This document shows positions 1 to 7,660 of a DNA stretch of 10,058 nt, one piece after another; position 1 is the stretch's first letter, and each line of letters begins with the position of its first letter. The notes beneath the pieces are model-generated. The model searched no databases. It saw only the letters and a program-made list of their open reading frames with translations, and was not told the origin of the DNA. The position numbers were made by a program, and so were the translations under genes. The stretch is from assembly GCA_024684155.1 (NCBI GenBank), contig JAIKXK010000112.1, forward strand, positions 1-10,058, read 5' to 3'. Origin of the DNA: Lachnospiraceae bacterium. Lineage in GTDB: Bacteria; Bacillota; Clostridia; Lachnospirales; Lachnospiraceae.

Positions 1-681
1 TATGCATCATGTCACAATGCCATAGCTGCCTCTTCTTACGCTACATATGAAGTAACTATTTCTGACAATGGCTTAGGTATGTCAAAGGAATATGTACAAA
101 AAATATTTACTCCTTTTGAGAAAGAAAAATCCTCTACTGACAGCCAGACATCAGGTGCTGGCATTGGTTTATCCGTAGTCAAACAATTAGTGGATCTTAT
201 GGGTGGAACTATTGTAGTTGATTCAAAAATAGATTTTGGTACAACCATAAAAATTAGTCTTCCAATTCGTGTCGTTAAAAAGAATGCAGAAAATTCCAGA
301 GTTTTAATTGTTGAGGATATAGAAAATAATCAGATTCTATTACAAACAGTTTTAGAGGATGCTGGATTTCTTACAGAAATTGCCATGAACGGCCAAGAAG
401 CCCTAGATGTAATAAAAACTAAGCCGAATAATTATTATGATTTGATATTAATGGATATTCAAATGCCTGTTTTAAATGGATATGATGCCACAAAAATGAT
501 TCGTTCCCTAGATCGAGTAGACGTAAAAACACTACCAATCTTAGCACTAAGTGCTAATGGTAGAGATGAAGATCGTATTCGTTCCTTAGAAAGTGGAATG
601 GATGAACACATAGTAAAACCTTTTGAACCTGATGATTTGATTTCAACCATTGAGTTTTATATTTCTGAAAATAAAAAATAA
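1..681 (+). CDS. Hybrid sensor histidine kinase/response regulator, 3' part
   Basis: This is the C-terminal 226 residues of a hybrid two-component kinase. The frame is open from base 1 and the N-terminus lies outside the window. Residues about 1-90 are the end of a HATPase_c domain: a G1-type box DNGLGM (residues 22-27), an F-type box with FTPFEKE, and a G2-type box GAGIGLSVVKQL followed by MGGTI. A short linker leads to a full receiver domain (about residues 100-223). The receiver has acidic residues ED at 105-106, phospho-acceptor Asp152 in LILMDIQMP (codon at 454-456), Ser184 in the usual Thr position (LALSAN) and Lys206 in IVKPF. ATP-driven autophosphorylation and relay to this receiver is known family chemistry. 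The His-containing dimerisation domain and any sensor domain are not visible, so the signal is unknown. The gene ends just before a strong terminator and converges on gdhA. A link to gdhA regulation is possible but nothing in the sequence shows one. Confidence 0.93.
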   Translation, partial: YASCHNAIAASSYATYEVTISDNGLGMSKEYVQKIFTPFEKEKSSTDSQTSGAGIGLSVVKQLVDLMGGTIVVDSKIDFGTTIKISLPIRVVKKNAENSRVLIVEDIENNQILLQTVLEDAGFLTEIAMNGQEALDVIKTKPNNYYDLILMDIQMPVLNGYDATKMIRSLDRVDVKTLPILALSANGRDEDRIRSLESGMDEHIVKPFEPDDLISTIEFYISENKK

Positions 682-687
682 CAATAA

Positions 688-720
688 AAAATGCTGTACG
701 GCTAATCCGTACAGCATTTT
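688..720. terminator. Bidirectional intrinsic terminator between the kinase gene and gdhA
   Basis: A perfect 14-bp stem (arms 688-701 and 707-720, core ATGCTGTACGG) closes a 5-nt loop CTAAT. The + strand continues into an A/T tract (AATTTTT). On the - strand the stem is followed by TTATTGTTATTTTTTA. The hairpin sits 6 nt after the kinase stop and 16 nt after the gdhA stop, so it most likely ends both convergent transcripts. Confidence 0.92.
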
Positions 721-736
721 AATTTTTAACTATCTA

Positions 737-2089
<1,353 letters not shown>

Positions 2090-2153
2090 CTTAATTCTCC
2101 TTCCAAATTATGTTTTTGTATCTTTTTTCCTTAGGTTTTTAACACCATGGATA

Positions 2154-2182
2154 ATTATACATATGTAAGAAGGGATGCGCAA
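2154..2182 (-). promoter_or_regulatory. Probable sigma-A-type promoter of gdhA
   Basis: Read on the - strand: -35 TTGCGC (2177-2182), a 17-bp spacer, and a perfect -10 TATAAT (2154-2159). Transcription would start near 2147, giving a leader of about 58 nt ending in GGAAGGAG before the gdhA ATG. The sequence just upstream (2183-2235) is very AT-rich, as in UP elements. This call comes from motif match and spacing only. Confidence 0.75.
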
Positions 2183-2242
2183 GGGGAATTTGAATTTTTT
2201 TCAACTTAAAATTGCATTTTCATCTCTTTTAAATTATTTTGA

Positions 2243-2300
2243 TGAATAATATTCACTAAAAATGAAATTTTTGCTTTAAAAAAATTCATTTTAAATTGAA
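2243..2300. promoter_or_regulatory. Cluster of TGAAT/ATTCA palindromes upstream of gdhA
   Basis: Two palindromic elements lie 60-120 bp upstream of the gdhA -35 box. The first is perfect, TGAATAATATTCA (2243-2255). The second, TTCATTTTAAATTGAA (2285-2300), pairs in 7 of 8 positions. Related ATGAAA and TTCATTT words lie between them. The position would suit an activator or upstream regulator of gdhA. The DNA is over 80% A/T, so chance palindromes are likely and no known regulator is assigned. Confidence 0.25.
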
Positions 2301-2321
2301 TAAGTATAAATCACATAAAAA

Positions 2322-2351
2322 TAGACCTTCAGTCCTACGACTGAAGGTCTA
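2322..2351 (-). terminator. Intrinsic terminator of the rnf operon
   Basis: A perfect 13-bp stem (arms 2322-2334 and 2339-2351, core GACCTTCAGTC) closes a 4-nt loop, 8 nt past the rnfB stop. On the - strand the stem is followed by TATTTTTATG. It separates the rnf transcript from gdhA, which has its own promoter further downstream. Confidence 0.9.
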
Positions 2352-2359
2352 ACGATGAA

Positions 2360-3175
2360 TTAGTTTGCTTTTTCAATAACAGAAATTACTTTCTTAGGAC
2401 ACTTCTGTGCACAAATAGTACATCCAATACACTTATCCTGATCGATATAAGCAATATTATTTTCTACATGAATTGCATCTTTTGGACAATTCTTTTCACA
2501 GATGCCACAGCCAATACATCCTGACTGGCAAACATCCATAACGGCTTTTCCTTTTTCCTGTGATTTACATGCTACTGCAACTGTTTTTCTAACAGGATAA
2601 GGGACAAGTTCAATCATGTTTCTAGGGCAGGCGTCAATACATTTCCCGCAGGCCTTACAAGCTTCCTTATCAACCTGTGCAATTCCATCAACAATATGAA
2701 TCGCATCAAAAGGACAAGCCTTTACACAATCTCCAAAGCCAAGACATCCATAACTACAAGCTTTTGGACCACCACCTGGTACAAATGCCATAGCAGAACA
2801 ACTGGTAATACCAGTATATTCATAATTATCTTTTGCTTTATCACAGGTTCCTGAACATTTTACAAAGGCCATCATACGAGTACCTGCTTCTGCAGAAACC
2901 CCCATAATTTCTCCAACCTTTGCTGCTACAGGATCACCACCAACAGGGCACTGATTTACAGGTGCTTCTCCCTTTACAATGGCAGCAGCTAAGCCAGAAC
3001 ATCCAGCATATCCACAACCACCACAGTTATTTCCAGGAAGAACATCTAATATAGCAGTTTCTCTTTCATCTACTTCTACTTTAAATTTTTCAGAAGAAAA
3101 GCAGAGGAAAAATCCAATCAGGCAACCGGTTACCCCAACGATTACCATTGCTAATATAACTCCAGTTATACTCAT
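2360..3175 (-). CDS. rnfB: Rnf complex subunit RnfB, polyferredoxin electron-entry subunit
   Basis: A 271-residue iron-sulfur protein, known in the family as the subunit that takes electrons from reduced ferredoxin into the Rnf complex. An N-terminal membrane helix (about residues 4-26) is followed by the Fes domain, with Cys51, 54, 59 and 76 (Cx2Cx4Cx16C). Three classical [4Fe-4S] motifs follow: Cys173/176/179/183, Cys220/223/226/230 and Cys249/252/255/259. A ferredoxin-like segment with unusual spacing (Cys140/144/150/154) and extra cysteines at 107, 111, 126, 203 and 216 may bind more clusters. These extra positions fit the long clostridial/Bacteroidetes form of RnfB rather than an error. 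There are 27 cysteines in all. ATG at 3173-3175 has GGGAGGAG seven bases upstream. It is the last gene of the operon, 15 bp after rnfA, and is followed by the terminator. Confidence 0.97.
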   Translation of the reverse strand: MSITGVILAMVIVGVTGCLIGFFLCFSSEKFKVEVDERETAILDVLPGNNCGGCGYAGCSGLAAAIVKGEAPVNQCPVGGDPVAAKVGEIMGVSAEAGTRMMAFVKCSGTCDKAKDNYEYTGITSCSAMAFVPGGGPKACSYGCLGFGDCVKACPFDAIHIVDGIAQVDKEACKACGKCIDACPRNMIELVPYPVRKTVAVACKSQEKGKAVMDVCQSGCIGCGICEKNCPKDAIHVENNIAYIDQDKCIGCTICAQKCPKKVISVIEKAN

Positions 3176-3190
3176 ACGTTTGCTCCTCCC

Positions 3191-3766
3191 TTAAATTACA
3201 CCTGAGAAACCAAAGAAGGCCATTGCCATTAATCCTGCAGTAACAAGAACAATAGCGGAACCCTTAAATGGTCCTGGGATATCGTTATACTCTATTTTTT
3301 CACGAATACCTGCCATAATTACAATGGCGATGGTAAATCCAACGGCAGTAGCAAAACCATTTACTACAGACTCTAATACATTGTATCCATCAGATACATT
3401 GTTTAAAGCTACACCAAGTACTGCGCAGTTAGTAGTAATTAAAGGTAAAAATACACCTAATGACTTATATAAAGAAGGTACATTTTTACGAAGGAACATT
3501 TCAACGAACTGTACCAGTGCTGCAATTACTAAAATAAACACTATGGTTTGTAAGTAATCGAGCCCGGTTGGTCCTAAAATAAATTTGTAAATAACACTGG
3601 TTACAAAACTTGCAATCGTAATAACGAAAATTACAGCGCCGCCCATTCCTGCAGCTGTTTCTGTTTTTTTAGAAACTCCAAGGAAAGGACAAAGTCCTAA
3701 GAACTGGCTGAGTACAACGTTATTAACAATTGAAGATGAAATTAAAATAATCAATAATGTTTTCAT
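3191..3766 (-). CDS. rnfA: Rnf complex membrane subunit RnfA
   Basis: A 191-residue integral membrane protein with about six hydrophobic helices, the usual length for RnfA. It forms a pseudo-symmetric pair with RnfE in the ion-translocating core. Cys26 (GLCPFLG) and Cys114 (TTNCAVLG) match the half-helix cysteines that, in the related NQR and Rnf structures, hold a [2Fe-2S] cluster in the membrane together with the partner subunit. VVLSQFLGLCPFLGVS and PLITTNCAVLG are family hallmarks. ATG at 3764-3766 follows AGGAGG at 7-nt spacing. That ribosome binding site overlaps the rnfE stop codon, with 11 bp between the two genes, so translation is probably linked to rnfE. Confidence 0.97.
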   Translation of the reverse strand: MKTLLIILISSSIVNNVVLSQFLGLCPFLGVSKKTETAAGMGGAVIFVITIASFVTSVIYKFILGPTGLDYLQTIVFILVIAALVQFVEMFLRKNVPSLYKSLGVFLPLITTNCAVLGVALNNVSDGYNVLESVVNGFATAVGFTIAIVIMAGIREKIEYNDIPGPFKGSAIVLVTAGLMAMAFFGFSGVI

Positions 3767-3777
3767 TTGTACTCCTC

Positions 3778-4530
3778 CTACTCTTTCTCACTTTTTTCAG
3801 TTGTTGCCTGAATTTCTTCCATAGATTTTCCACTACACATAGATGCAAAACCACATCCCTGGCAGCCTTCACCTAAGCAACCCTGAGCAGCTGGCAATGG
3901 TTTACCCTTTTCTTCTGATTTCTTACGAACTACGTTCATAACAGCCACAAGAATTGATAGAACAAAGAATGCACCAGGTGCTAATACAAAAATCGAAATA
4001 GGAGTATAACCAGCCTGACCGGTAGATGCGTCAGCTAATGGTAAAATCTGCTTACCAAATGCCTGGCCTGCACCTAAGATTTCACGAACCAAACCGATAA
4101 TAGTTAAACTCATGGTAAAACCAAGTCCCATTCCTATTCCATCAAATAAAGAAGGAATTGGAGGATTTTTAGAAGCATAACTTTCTGCACGTCCTAAAAT
4201 AATACAGTTTACTACGATCAATGGAATATAGATTCCAAGGGAAGCGTATAAAGAAGGAACAAATCCCTGAACTAAAAACTGTACGATAGTAACAAAGGAT
4301 GCTACTACAACAATAAATGCTGGCATACGAACTCTATCAGGAATAATATTTCTTAAAGCAGAAATAATAAGGTTTGACAAAGCAAGTACCACGGTAGATG
4401 AAAGCCCCATACCAAGTCCATTAATAGCTGAAGTTGTTACAGCTAAAGTAGGACACATACCAAGCATCAAGATAAAGGTAGGATTTTCTTTAATAATACC
4501 GTTGTATAAACGTTCTGTAATCTTATTCAT
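3778..4530 (-). CDS. rnfE: Rnf complex membrane subunit RnfE, with Cys-rich C-terminal tail
   Basis: A 250-residue integral membrane protein, homologous to RnfA and NqrD. About six helices span residues 15-200. Cys26 (GMCPTLAV) and Cys109 (VVNCIILGRAE) are the expected ligands of the intramembrane [2Fe-2S] cluster shared with RnfA. After the last helix there is a soluble tail of about 50 residues with Cys218, 223, 226 and 232 (Cx4Cx2Cx5C) and an acidic end. The family core does not need this tail and it may bind a metal. I chose ATG at 4528-4530 because AGGAGG (4539-4544) lies 8 nt upstream. The in-frame GTG at 4537-4539 overlaps that ribosome binding site and cannot use it. The first 8 bases overlap the end of rnfG, consistent with translational coupling. 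Confidence 0.96.
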   Translation of the reverse strand: MNKITERLYNGIIKENPTFILMLGMCPTLAVTTSAINGLGMGLSSTVVLALSNLIISALRNIIPDRVRMPAFIVVVASFVTIVQFLVQGFVPSLYASLGIYIPLIVVNCIILGRAESYASKNPPIPSLFDGIGMGLGFTMSLTIIGLVREILGAGQAFGKQILPLADASTGQAGYTPISIFVLAPGAFFVLSILVAVMNVVRKKSEEKGKPLPAAQGCLGEGCQGCGFASMCSGKSMEEIQATTEKSEKE

Positions 4531-5140
4531 TTGAAGCACCTCCTACTAATGACTGATAGTAAACGATGCCTGCATCAACACCATAGGTCATAGCCTTAGA
4601 TGTAATTGTTGCACCGGAAATAGCCTGAATTTCCGTATCGGAAGCCGGGCTGGATTTGGTTACTTCAAAAATTGCAGCTACTTTATTTACAAACTGAGAA
4701 TAGAATCCTTCTTCTTTTGCCTTCATACCAAGACCTGCAGTTTCAGAAATATCTGTAATAGAATATCCATTTAAGGTACCATCATTTGTAATACCCATAG
4801 AAAATGTAATATCTCCGCCATATCCAGCATGACTTGTTACAGTAATTACATACCCTAAGGTATTTCCATCTGCATCTTTTGCATCAAGACATGCAATAAT
4901 ATCATCATCCTCATATCCTTGTTCATGAACATATGTAGAGGCTGTTTCTGAATCAAATCCTTCTGTTTCTACAAAGCTTGCTGCTTCTGAAAATACAGTT
5001 TCATAGGCAGCTTGCGTAGCTGCTTCCTGTGCTTTTGCAATAGGATCTTTTGTAATTTCGTATACTAATCCAAGTAATACACCGGCTACTAAGGTAATTA
5101 CCGCAAGGATAAGAGCGTCTTTTACTAATGATTTATTCAT
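4523..5140 (-). CDS. rnfG: Rnf complex FMN-binding subunit RnfG
   Basis: A 205-residue protein with one N-terminal membrane helix (about residues 8-28) and an extracytoplasmic FMN-binding domain. The family attachment motif S-G-A-T is at 175-178, followed by ITSKA. Thr178 is the expected residue for the covalent phosphoester-linked FMN. GYGGDI (107-111) and ETAGLGMKA (133-141) are conserved family blocks. RnfG passes electrons within the complex next to RnfD. ATG at 5138-5140 follows AGGAGG (5151-5156), which lies inside the end of rnfD, and the rnfD stop directly abuts this ATG. Its own stop overlaps the rnfE start by 8 bases. Nothing indicates truncation. Confidence 0.96.
   Translation of the reverse strand: MNKSLVKDALILAVITLVAGVLLGLVYEITKDPIAKAQEAATQAAYETVFSEAASFVETEGFDSETASTYVHEQGYEDDDIIACLDAKDADGNTLGYVITVTSHAGYGGDITFSMGITNDGTLNGYSITDISETAGLGMKAKEEGFYSQFVNKVAAIFEVTKSSPASDTEIQAISGATITSKAMTYGVDAGIVYYQSLVGGASNE
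4539..4544 (-). promoter_or_regulatory. Ribosome binding site that fixes the rnfE start
   Basis: AGGAGG on the - strand, inside the rnfG coding sequence, 8 nt before the ATG at 4528-4530. A GTG that would add three residues to RnfE begins in this hexamer, so it is not a credible start. The site also shows that rnfE has its own strong initiation signal despite overlapping rnfG. Confidence 0.85.
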
Positions 5141-6100
5141 TTACTTCTCTCCTCCTTTCCCTTCTCTTACAATACCGAATGCTCTAGGAATTGTAATCTT
5201 TTCAATCAAAGGAACTAAAAGGTTTGAGAAAATAATTGCATAAGAAACACCTTCTGCACTGGCTCCAAAATAACGGAAAATACCAGTAAGAATACCTAAG
5301 CAAATACCAAATAATATTTTACCCATAGGTGTAATTGGTGAAGTGACATAGTCTGTTGCCATAAAGAAAGCACCAAGAATTAAACCACCACCACAGATTT
5401 CAGCAATTAAGAAATTCATATCTAATCCATGTCCACCGAATAAAACGGTAAATACAGCAAAGGTTAAGATATAGGTACCTGGAATACGGAGATCAATTAC
5501 GCCCATTAATAATAGGAAAATTGCACCTATTAAAAGAGCAATTACTGATGTCTCACCAATAGTACCTGGAATATTACCAATTAACATACGTAAGGTATCA
5601 ACAGAACCACCTGCTTTTAATGTTGCAAGAGGAGTTGCACCAGAGAATGTATCCGCATATCCTGCATAATCACTAAAGTCTGTCATTGCACCAGTAAAGG
5701 AAAGTACTAAAAATACTCTTCCTCCAAGAGCTGGGTTCATAAAGTTTTGTCCTAAACCACCAAACAAACATTTTACTACAACAATAGCAAATACAGATCC
5801 AAGAACTGCCATCCACCAAGGAAGGGAGCTTGGAAGGTTTAGCGCAAGTAAAAGTCCAGTTACAACAGCAGATAAATCTAAAACCGTATTCTTTTTATGA
5901 ACAATACGGTCGAATACGTATTCTGCAGCTACTGCACTAAGTACACTTACCAAAACTAAAACTAATGCTTTAAAGCCAAAATTATAAATACCGAAGAATG
6001 TAGCCGGTAAAAGTGAAATGACTACATAAAGCATAATACGTTGTGTATCATCTTTCGCACGTACATGAGGCGAAGATGTTACGTTTAATAAATTACTCAT
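5141..6100 (-). CDS. rnfD: Rnf complex membrane FMN subunit RnfD
   Basis: A 319-residue polytopic membrane protein with about ten hydrophobic segments, homologous to NqrB. It forms part of the ion path and carries covalent FMN. Visible family marks are SPHVRAKDDTQRIM near the N-terminus (10-23), GGLGQNFMNPALGGRVFL (114-131), the FMN motif SGATPLA with Thr156 as the likely attachment residue, GHGLDMNF (223-230), and DYVTSP (250-255). ATG at 6098-6100 has AGAGGTG upstream (6107-6113). It lies 15 bp after rnfC and directly abuts rnfG. Length and motif order are normal for Clostridia. Confidence 0.97.
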   Translation of the reverse strand: MSNLLNVTSSPHVRAKDDTQRIMLYVVISLLPATFFGIYNFGFKALVLVLVSVLSAVAAEYVFDRIVHKKNTVLDLSAVVTGLLLALNLPSSLPWWMAVLGSVFAIVVVKCLFGGLGQNFMNPALGGRVFLVLSFTGAMTDFSDYAGYADTFSGATPLATLKAGGSVDTLRMLIGNIPGTIGETSVIALLIGAIFLLLMGVIDLRIPGTYILTFAVFTVLFGGHGLDMNFLIAEICGGGLILGAFFMATDYVTSPITPMGKILFGICLGILTGIFRYFGASAEGVSYAIIFSNLLVPLIEKITIPRAFGIVREGKGGEK

Positions 6101-6115
6101 CTTTCACACCTCTTT

Positions 6116-7435
6116 CTATTTCTTTCTCTTATCAGCTAAAATTTGTTTTTTCATTGTTTTAATTGATTGTGCTAAATGGCGACGAGCTGGACAGCCAAAG
6201 CTACAGCTTCCACATTCTACACATTCAAGTCCATACCATTTTTCAAAGTCAGCCTTTAATCCTCTTTCTGCAAAATCAGCAAGTTTAGAAGGAACAAGCT
6301 GTTCAGGGCATGCTTCTACGCATCGACCACAGTTAATACAAGCTGTAGTTTCATACATCGATGCCTCATCCACTGTTAAGCACAATAATGCTGATGTGGT
6401 CTTTGTAGTTGGAATATTCGTATCAAATAAAGAAAATCCCATCATTGGACCACCTGAAATTAACTTCTTTGCAGGCTGTGCTAATCCGCCAGCTGCTTCT
6501 AATAATTCTGCATAGTTGGTACCAATACAAATAGAAAAGTTTCTTGGATCTGCTACAGCATCACCTGTAACAGTAAAGATACGATTCATTAAAGGTTTTC
6601 CAAAACGAACACCATTATAAATAGCAACTAATGTTTCTACGTTATCCACGATACATCCTGCATCTGCCGGAAGCATCTTAGCGTTAATATCACGTCCTGT
6701 AACAGCATGAATTAACTGGCGCTCACCGCCCTGTGGATACTTTGTCATCAGAGGTTGAACTGACATACGAGGTTCATTTTTTGTAAGTTCTGATAATTTT
6801 TGAATACAATCAGGCTTATTATCCTCGATACCAAATACACCCTTTGCTGAAGGAAACAGTTGTAATACAATACGCATACCTTCTATTAATTTCTCAGGTT
6901 CTTCCACCATTCTTCTGTAATCAGAGGTTAAATAAGGTTCGCACTCTGCACAGTTTGCAATGATGTACTCAATCTTATCTGGTTCTTTTGGTGATAATTT
7001 AACATGAGTAGGGAAACCTGCTCCACCCATACCAACGACACCGGCTTCTTTAATGAGATTAATAATTTCTTCATTGGATAGTGCCGAAACATCTTCGTGT
7101 TCTGTAAAACCACACTCCATCATATTACCATCACTTTCGATAACAATGGAGTTTACCATATCACCAACAGCTACTCGTCTTTTTTCAATGGCTTTAACGG
7201 TTCCTGACACAGATGAGAAAATAGGGGAAGAAACAAATCCTCCTGCTTCTGCAATTTTCTGTCCACGAAGTACCGAATCGCCTACTGAAACTACTGGTGT
7301 AGCTGGTGCGCCGATGTGCTGTGACAAAGGAAATACTAACTCTCCCTGAGGCATCAGCTCTTTCACCGGCTTAGACTTTGACAGTTCTTTTCCATCGTAG
7401 GGATGGACACCGCCTTTAAACGTCCTAAGGCCCAT
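6116..7435 (-). CDS. rnfC: Rnf complex NADH-site subunit RnfC
   Basis: A 439-residue peripheral subunit where NAD+ is reduced in the known Rnf reaction. The N-terminus MGLRTFKGGVHP is typical of RnfC. A barrel/sandwich-like N-terminal domain (about 30-102) precedes the nucleotide/FMN-binding region, with GMGGAGFPTHVK (135-146) and NCAECEPYLTSDYR (161-174), then YPQGGERQLI (233-242). Two [4Fe-4S] motifs close the protein: Cys366/369/372/376 and Cys405/408/411/415. The tail is Lys-rich. The reading frame stays open upstream to 7558, but I start at ATG 7433-7435. A GAGGAG ribosome site lies 9 nt upstream, family members begin here, and the likely promoter lies inside the longer frame. It is the first gene of the operon. 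Confidence 0.95.
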   Translation of the reverse strand: MGLRTFKGGVHPYDGKELSKSKPVKELMPQGELVFPLSQHIGAPATPVVSVGDSVLRGQKIAEAGGFVSSPIFSSVSGTVKAIEKRRVAVGDMVNSIVIESDGNMMECGFTEHEDVSALSNEEIINLIKEAGVVGMGGAGFPTHVKLSPKEPDKIEYIIANCAECEPYLTSDYRRMVEEPEKLIEGMRIVLQLFPSAKGVFGIEDNKPDCIQKLSELTKNEPRMSVQPLMTKYPQGGERQLIHAVTGRDINAKMLPADAGCIVDNVETLVAIYNGVRFGKPLMNRIFTVTGDAVADPRNFSICIGTNYAELLEAAGGLAQPAKKLISGGPMMGFSLFDTNIPTTKTTSALLCLTVDEASMYETTACINCGRCVEACPEQLVPSKLADFAERGLKADFEKWYGLECVECGSCSFGCPARRHLAQSIKTMKKQILADKRKK

Positions 7436-7444
7436 AACCAAATA

Positions 7445-7450
7445 CTCCTC
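7445..7450 (-). promoter_or_regulatory. Ribosome binding site that fixes the rnfC start
   Basis: GAGGAG on the - strand, 9 nt upstream of ATG 7433-7435. It selects this start over the in-frame upstream ATGs, whose added 41 residues lack resemblance to RnfC. Confidence 0.8.
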
Positions 7451-7458
7451 ACTTTCTT

Positions 7459-7469
7459 CCCTAATAGGG
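7459..7469. promoter_or_regulatory. Palindrome in the rnfC mRNA leader
   Basis: A perfect 11-nt palindrome, CCCTAATAGGG on the + strand, lies between the predicted rnf transcription start (about 7519) and the rnfC ribosome site. It is the only G/C-clustered element in this AT-rich leader. It could be a small operator placed to block elongation, or a very short hairpin. No regulator is assigned. Confidence 0.3.
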
Positions 7470-7525
7470 TTTTTCATACAATTTAAACAAAACAATAACC
7501 TTTGTGGCATTGCCTCACCTAATAA

Positions 7526-7534
7526 ATTATAACA
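7526..7534 (-). promoter_or_regulatory. Probable extended -10 promoter of the rnf operon
   Basis: TGTTATAAT on the - strand: a perfect -10 TATAAT (7526-7531) with the TG dinucleotide of an extended -10 element. No good -35 lies at 16-18 bp, which extended -10 promoters can tolerate. Transcription would start near 7519 and give an rnfC leader of about 85 nt. A weaker alternative upstream is TTTACT with TATACA at 16-bp spacing, around 7570-7600. Confidence 0.6.
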
Positions 7535-7602
7535 CTTATTCATAATTTCAAAGCGCAAAATTCCCCGAATATTGTATATTTTTACGAACTATCCAGTAAA
7601 GC

Positions 7603-7620
7603 TGTTAGTTATATCTAACA
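7603..7620. promoter_or_regulatory. 18-bp inverted repeat, candidate operator
   Basis: TGTTAG-TTATAT-CTAACA has perfect 6-bp arms around 6 bp. It sits 4 bp upstream of the predicted -35 box of the exonuclease gene and about 70 bp upstream of the rnf -10. The TTAG...CTAA half-sites loosely recall DtxR/MntR-family operators. The arm spacing is 2 bp too long for a clostridial Rex site (TTGTTAAN4TTAACAA). It most likely binds a dimeric regulator acting on one or both divergent genes, which is inference. Confidence 0.45.
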
Positions 7621-7624
7621 TTTA

Positions 7625-7653
7625 TTTACCAAATCATTGAAAATAGGTATAAT
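7625..7653 (+). promoter_or_regulatory. Promoter of the YprB-like gene, start point at or next to its ATG
   Basis: TTTACC (7625-7630), 17-bp spacer, perfect TATAAT (7648-7653). Only 7 nt separate the -10 box from the ATG at 7661, so the expected start point falls at about 7659-7661. There is no Shine-Dalgarno sequence ahead of the ATG. Together these suggest a leaderless mRNA. Confidence 0.6.
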
Positions 7654-7660
7654 GTAAATT

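Noticed and set aside
140..155. Possible frameshift or pseudogene in the kinase gene, because it starts at the window edge.
   Set aside because: The frame is open from base 1 to the stop at 679-681, with ordered ATPase boxes and an intact receiver. It is merely cut by the window.
2266..2281. The 16-nt sequence AATTTTTGCTTTAAAA occurs here and again at 8731-8746, both in intergenic DNA.
   Set aside because: The word is nearly all A/T and the flanks do not match, so coincidence in AT-rich spacers is the simpler explanation.
7603..7620. Considered as a Rex (NADH/NAD+ sensor) operator, which would fit an rnf promoter.
   Set aside because: The TGTTA and TAACA half-sites are 8 bp apart instead of the 6 bp of the clostridial Rex site, so the match fails on spacing.
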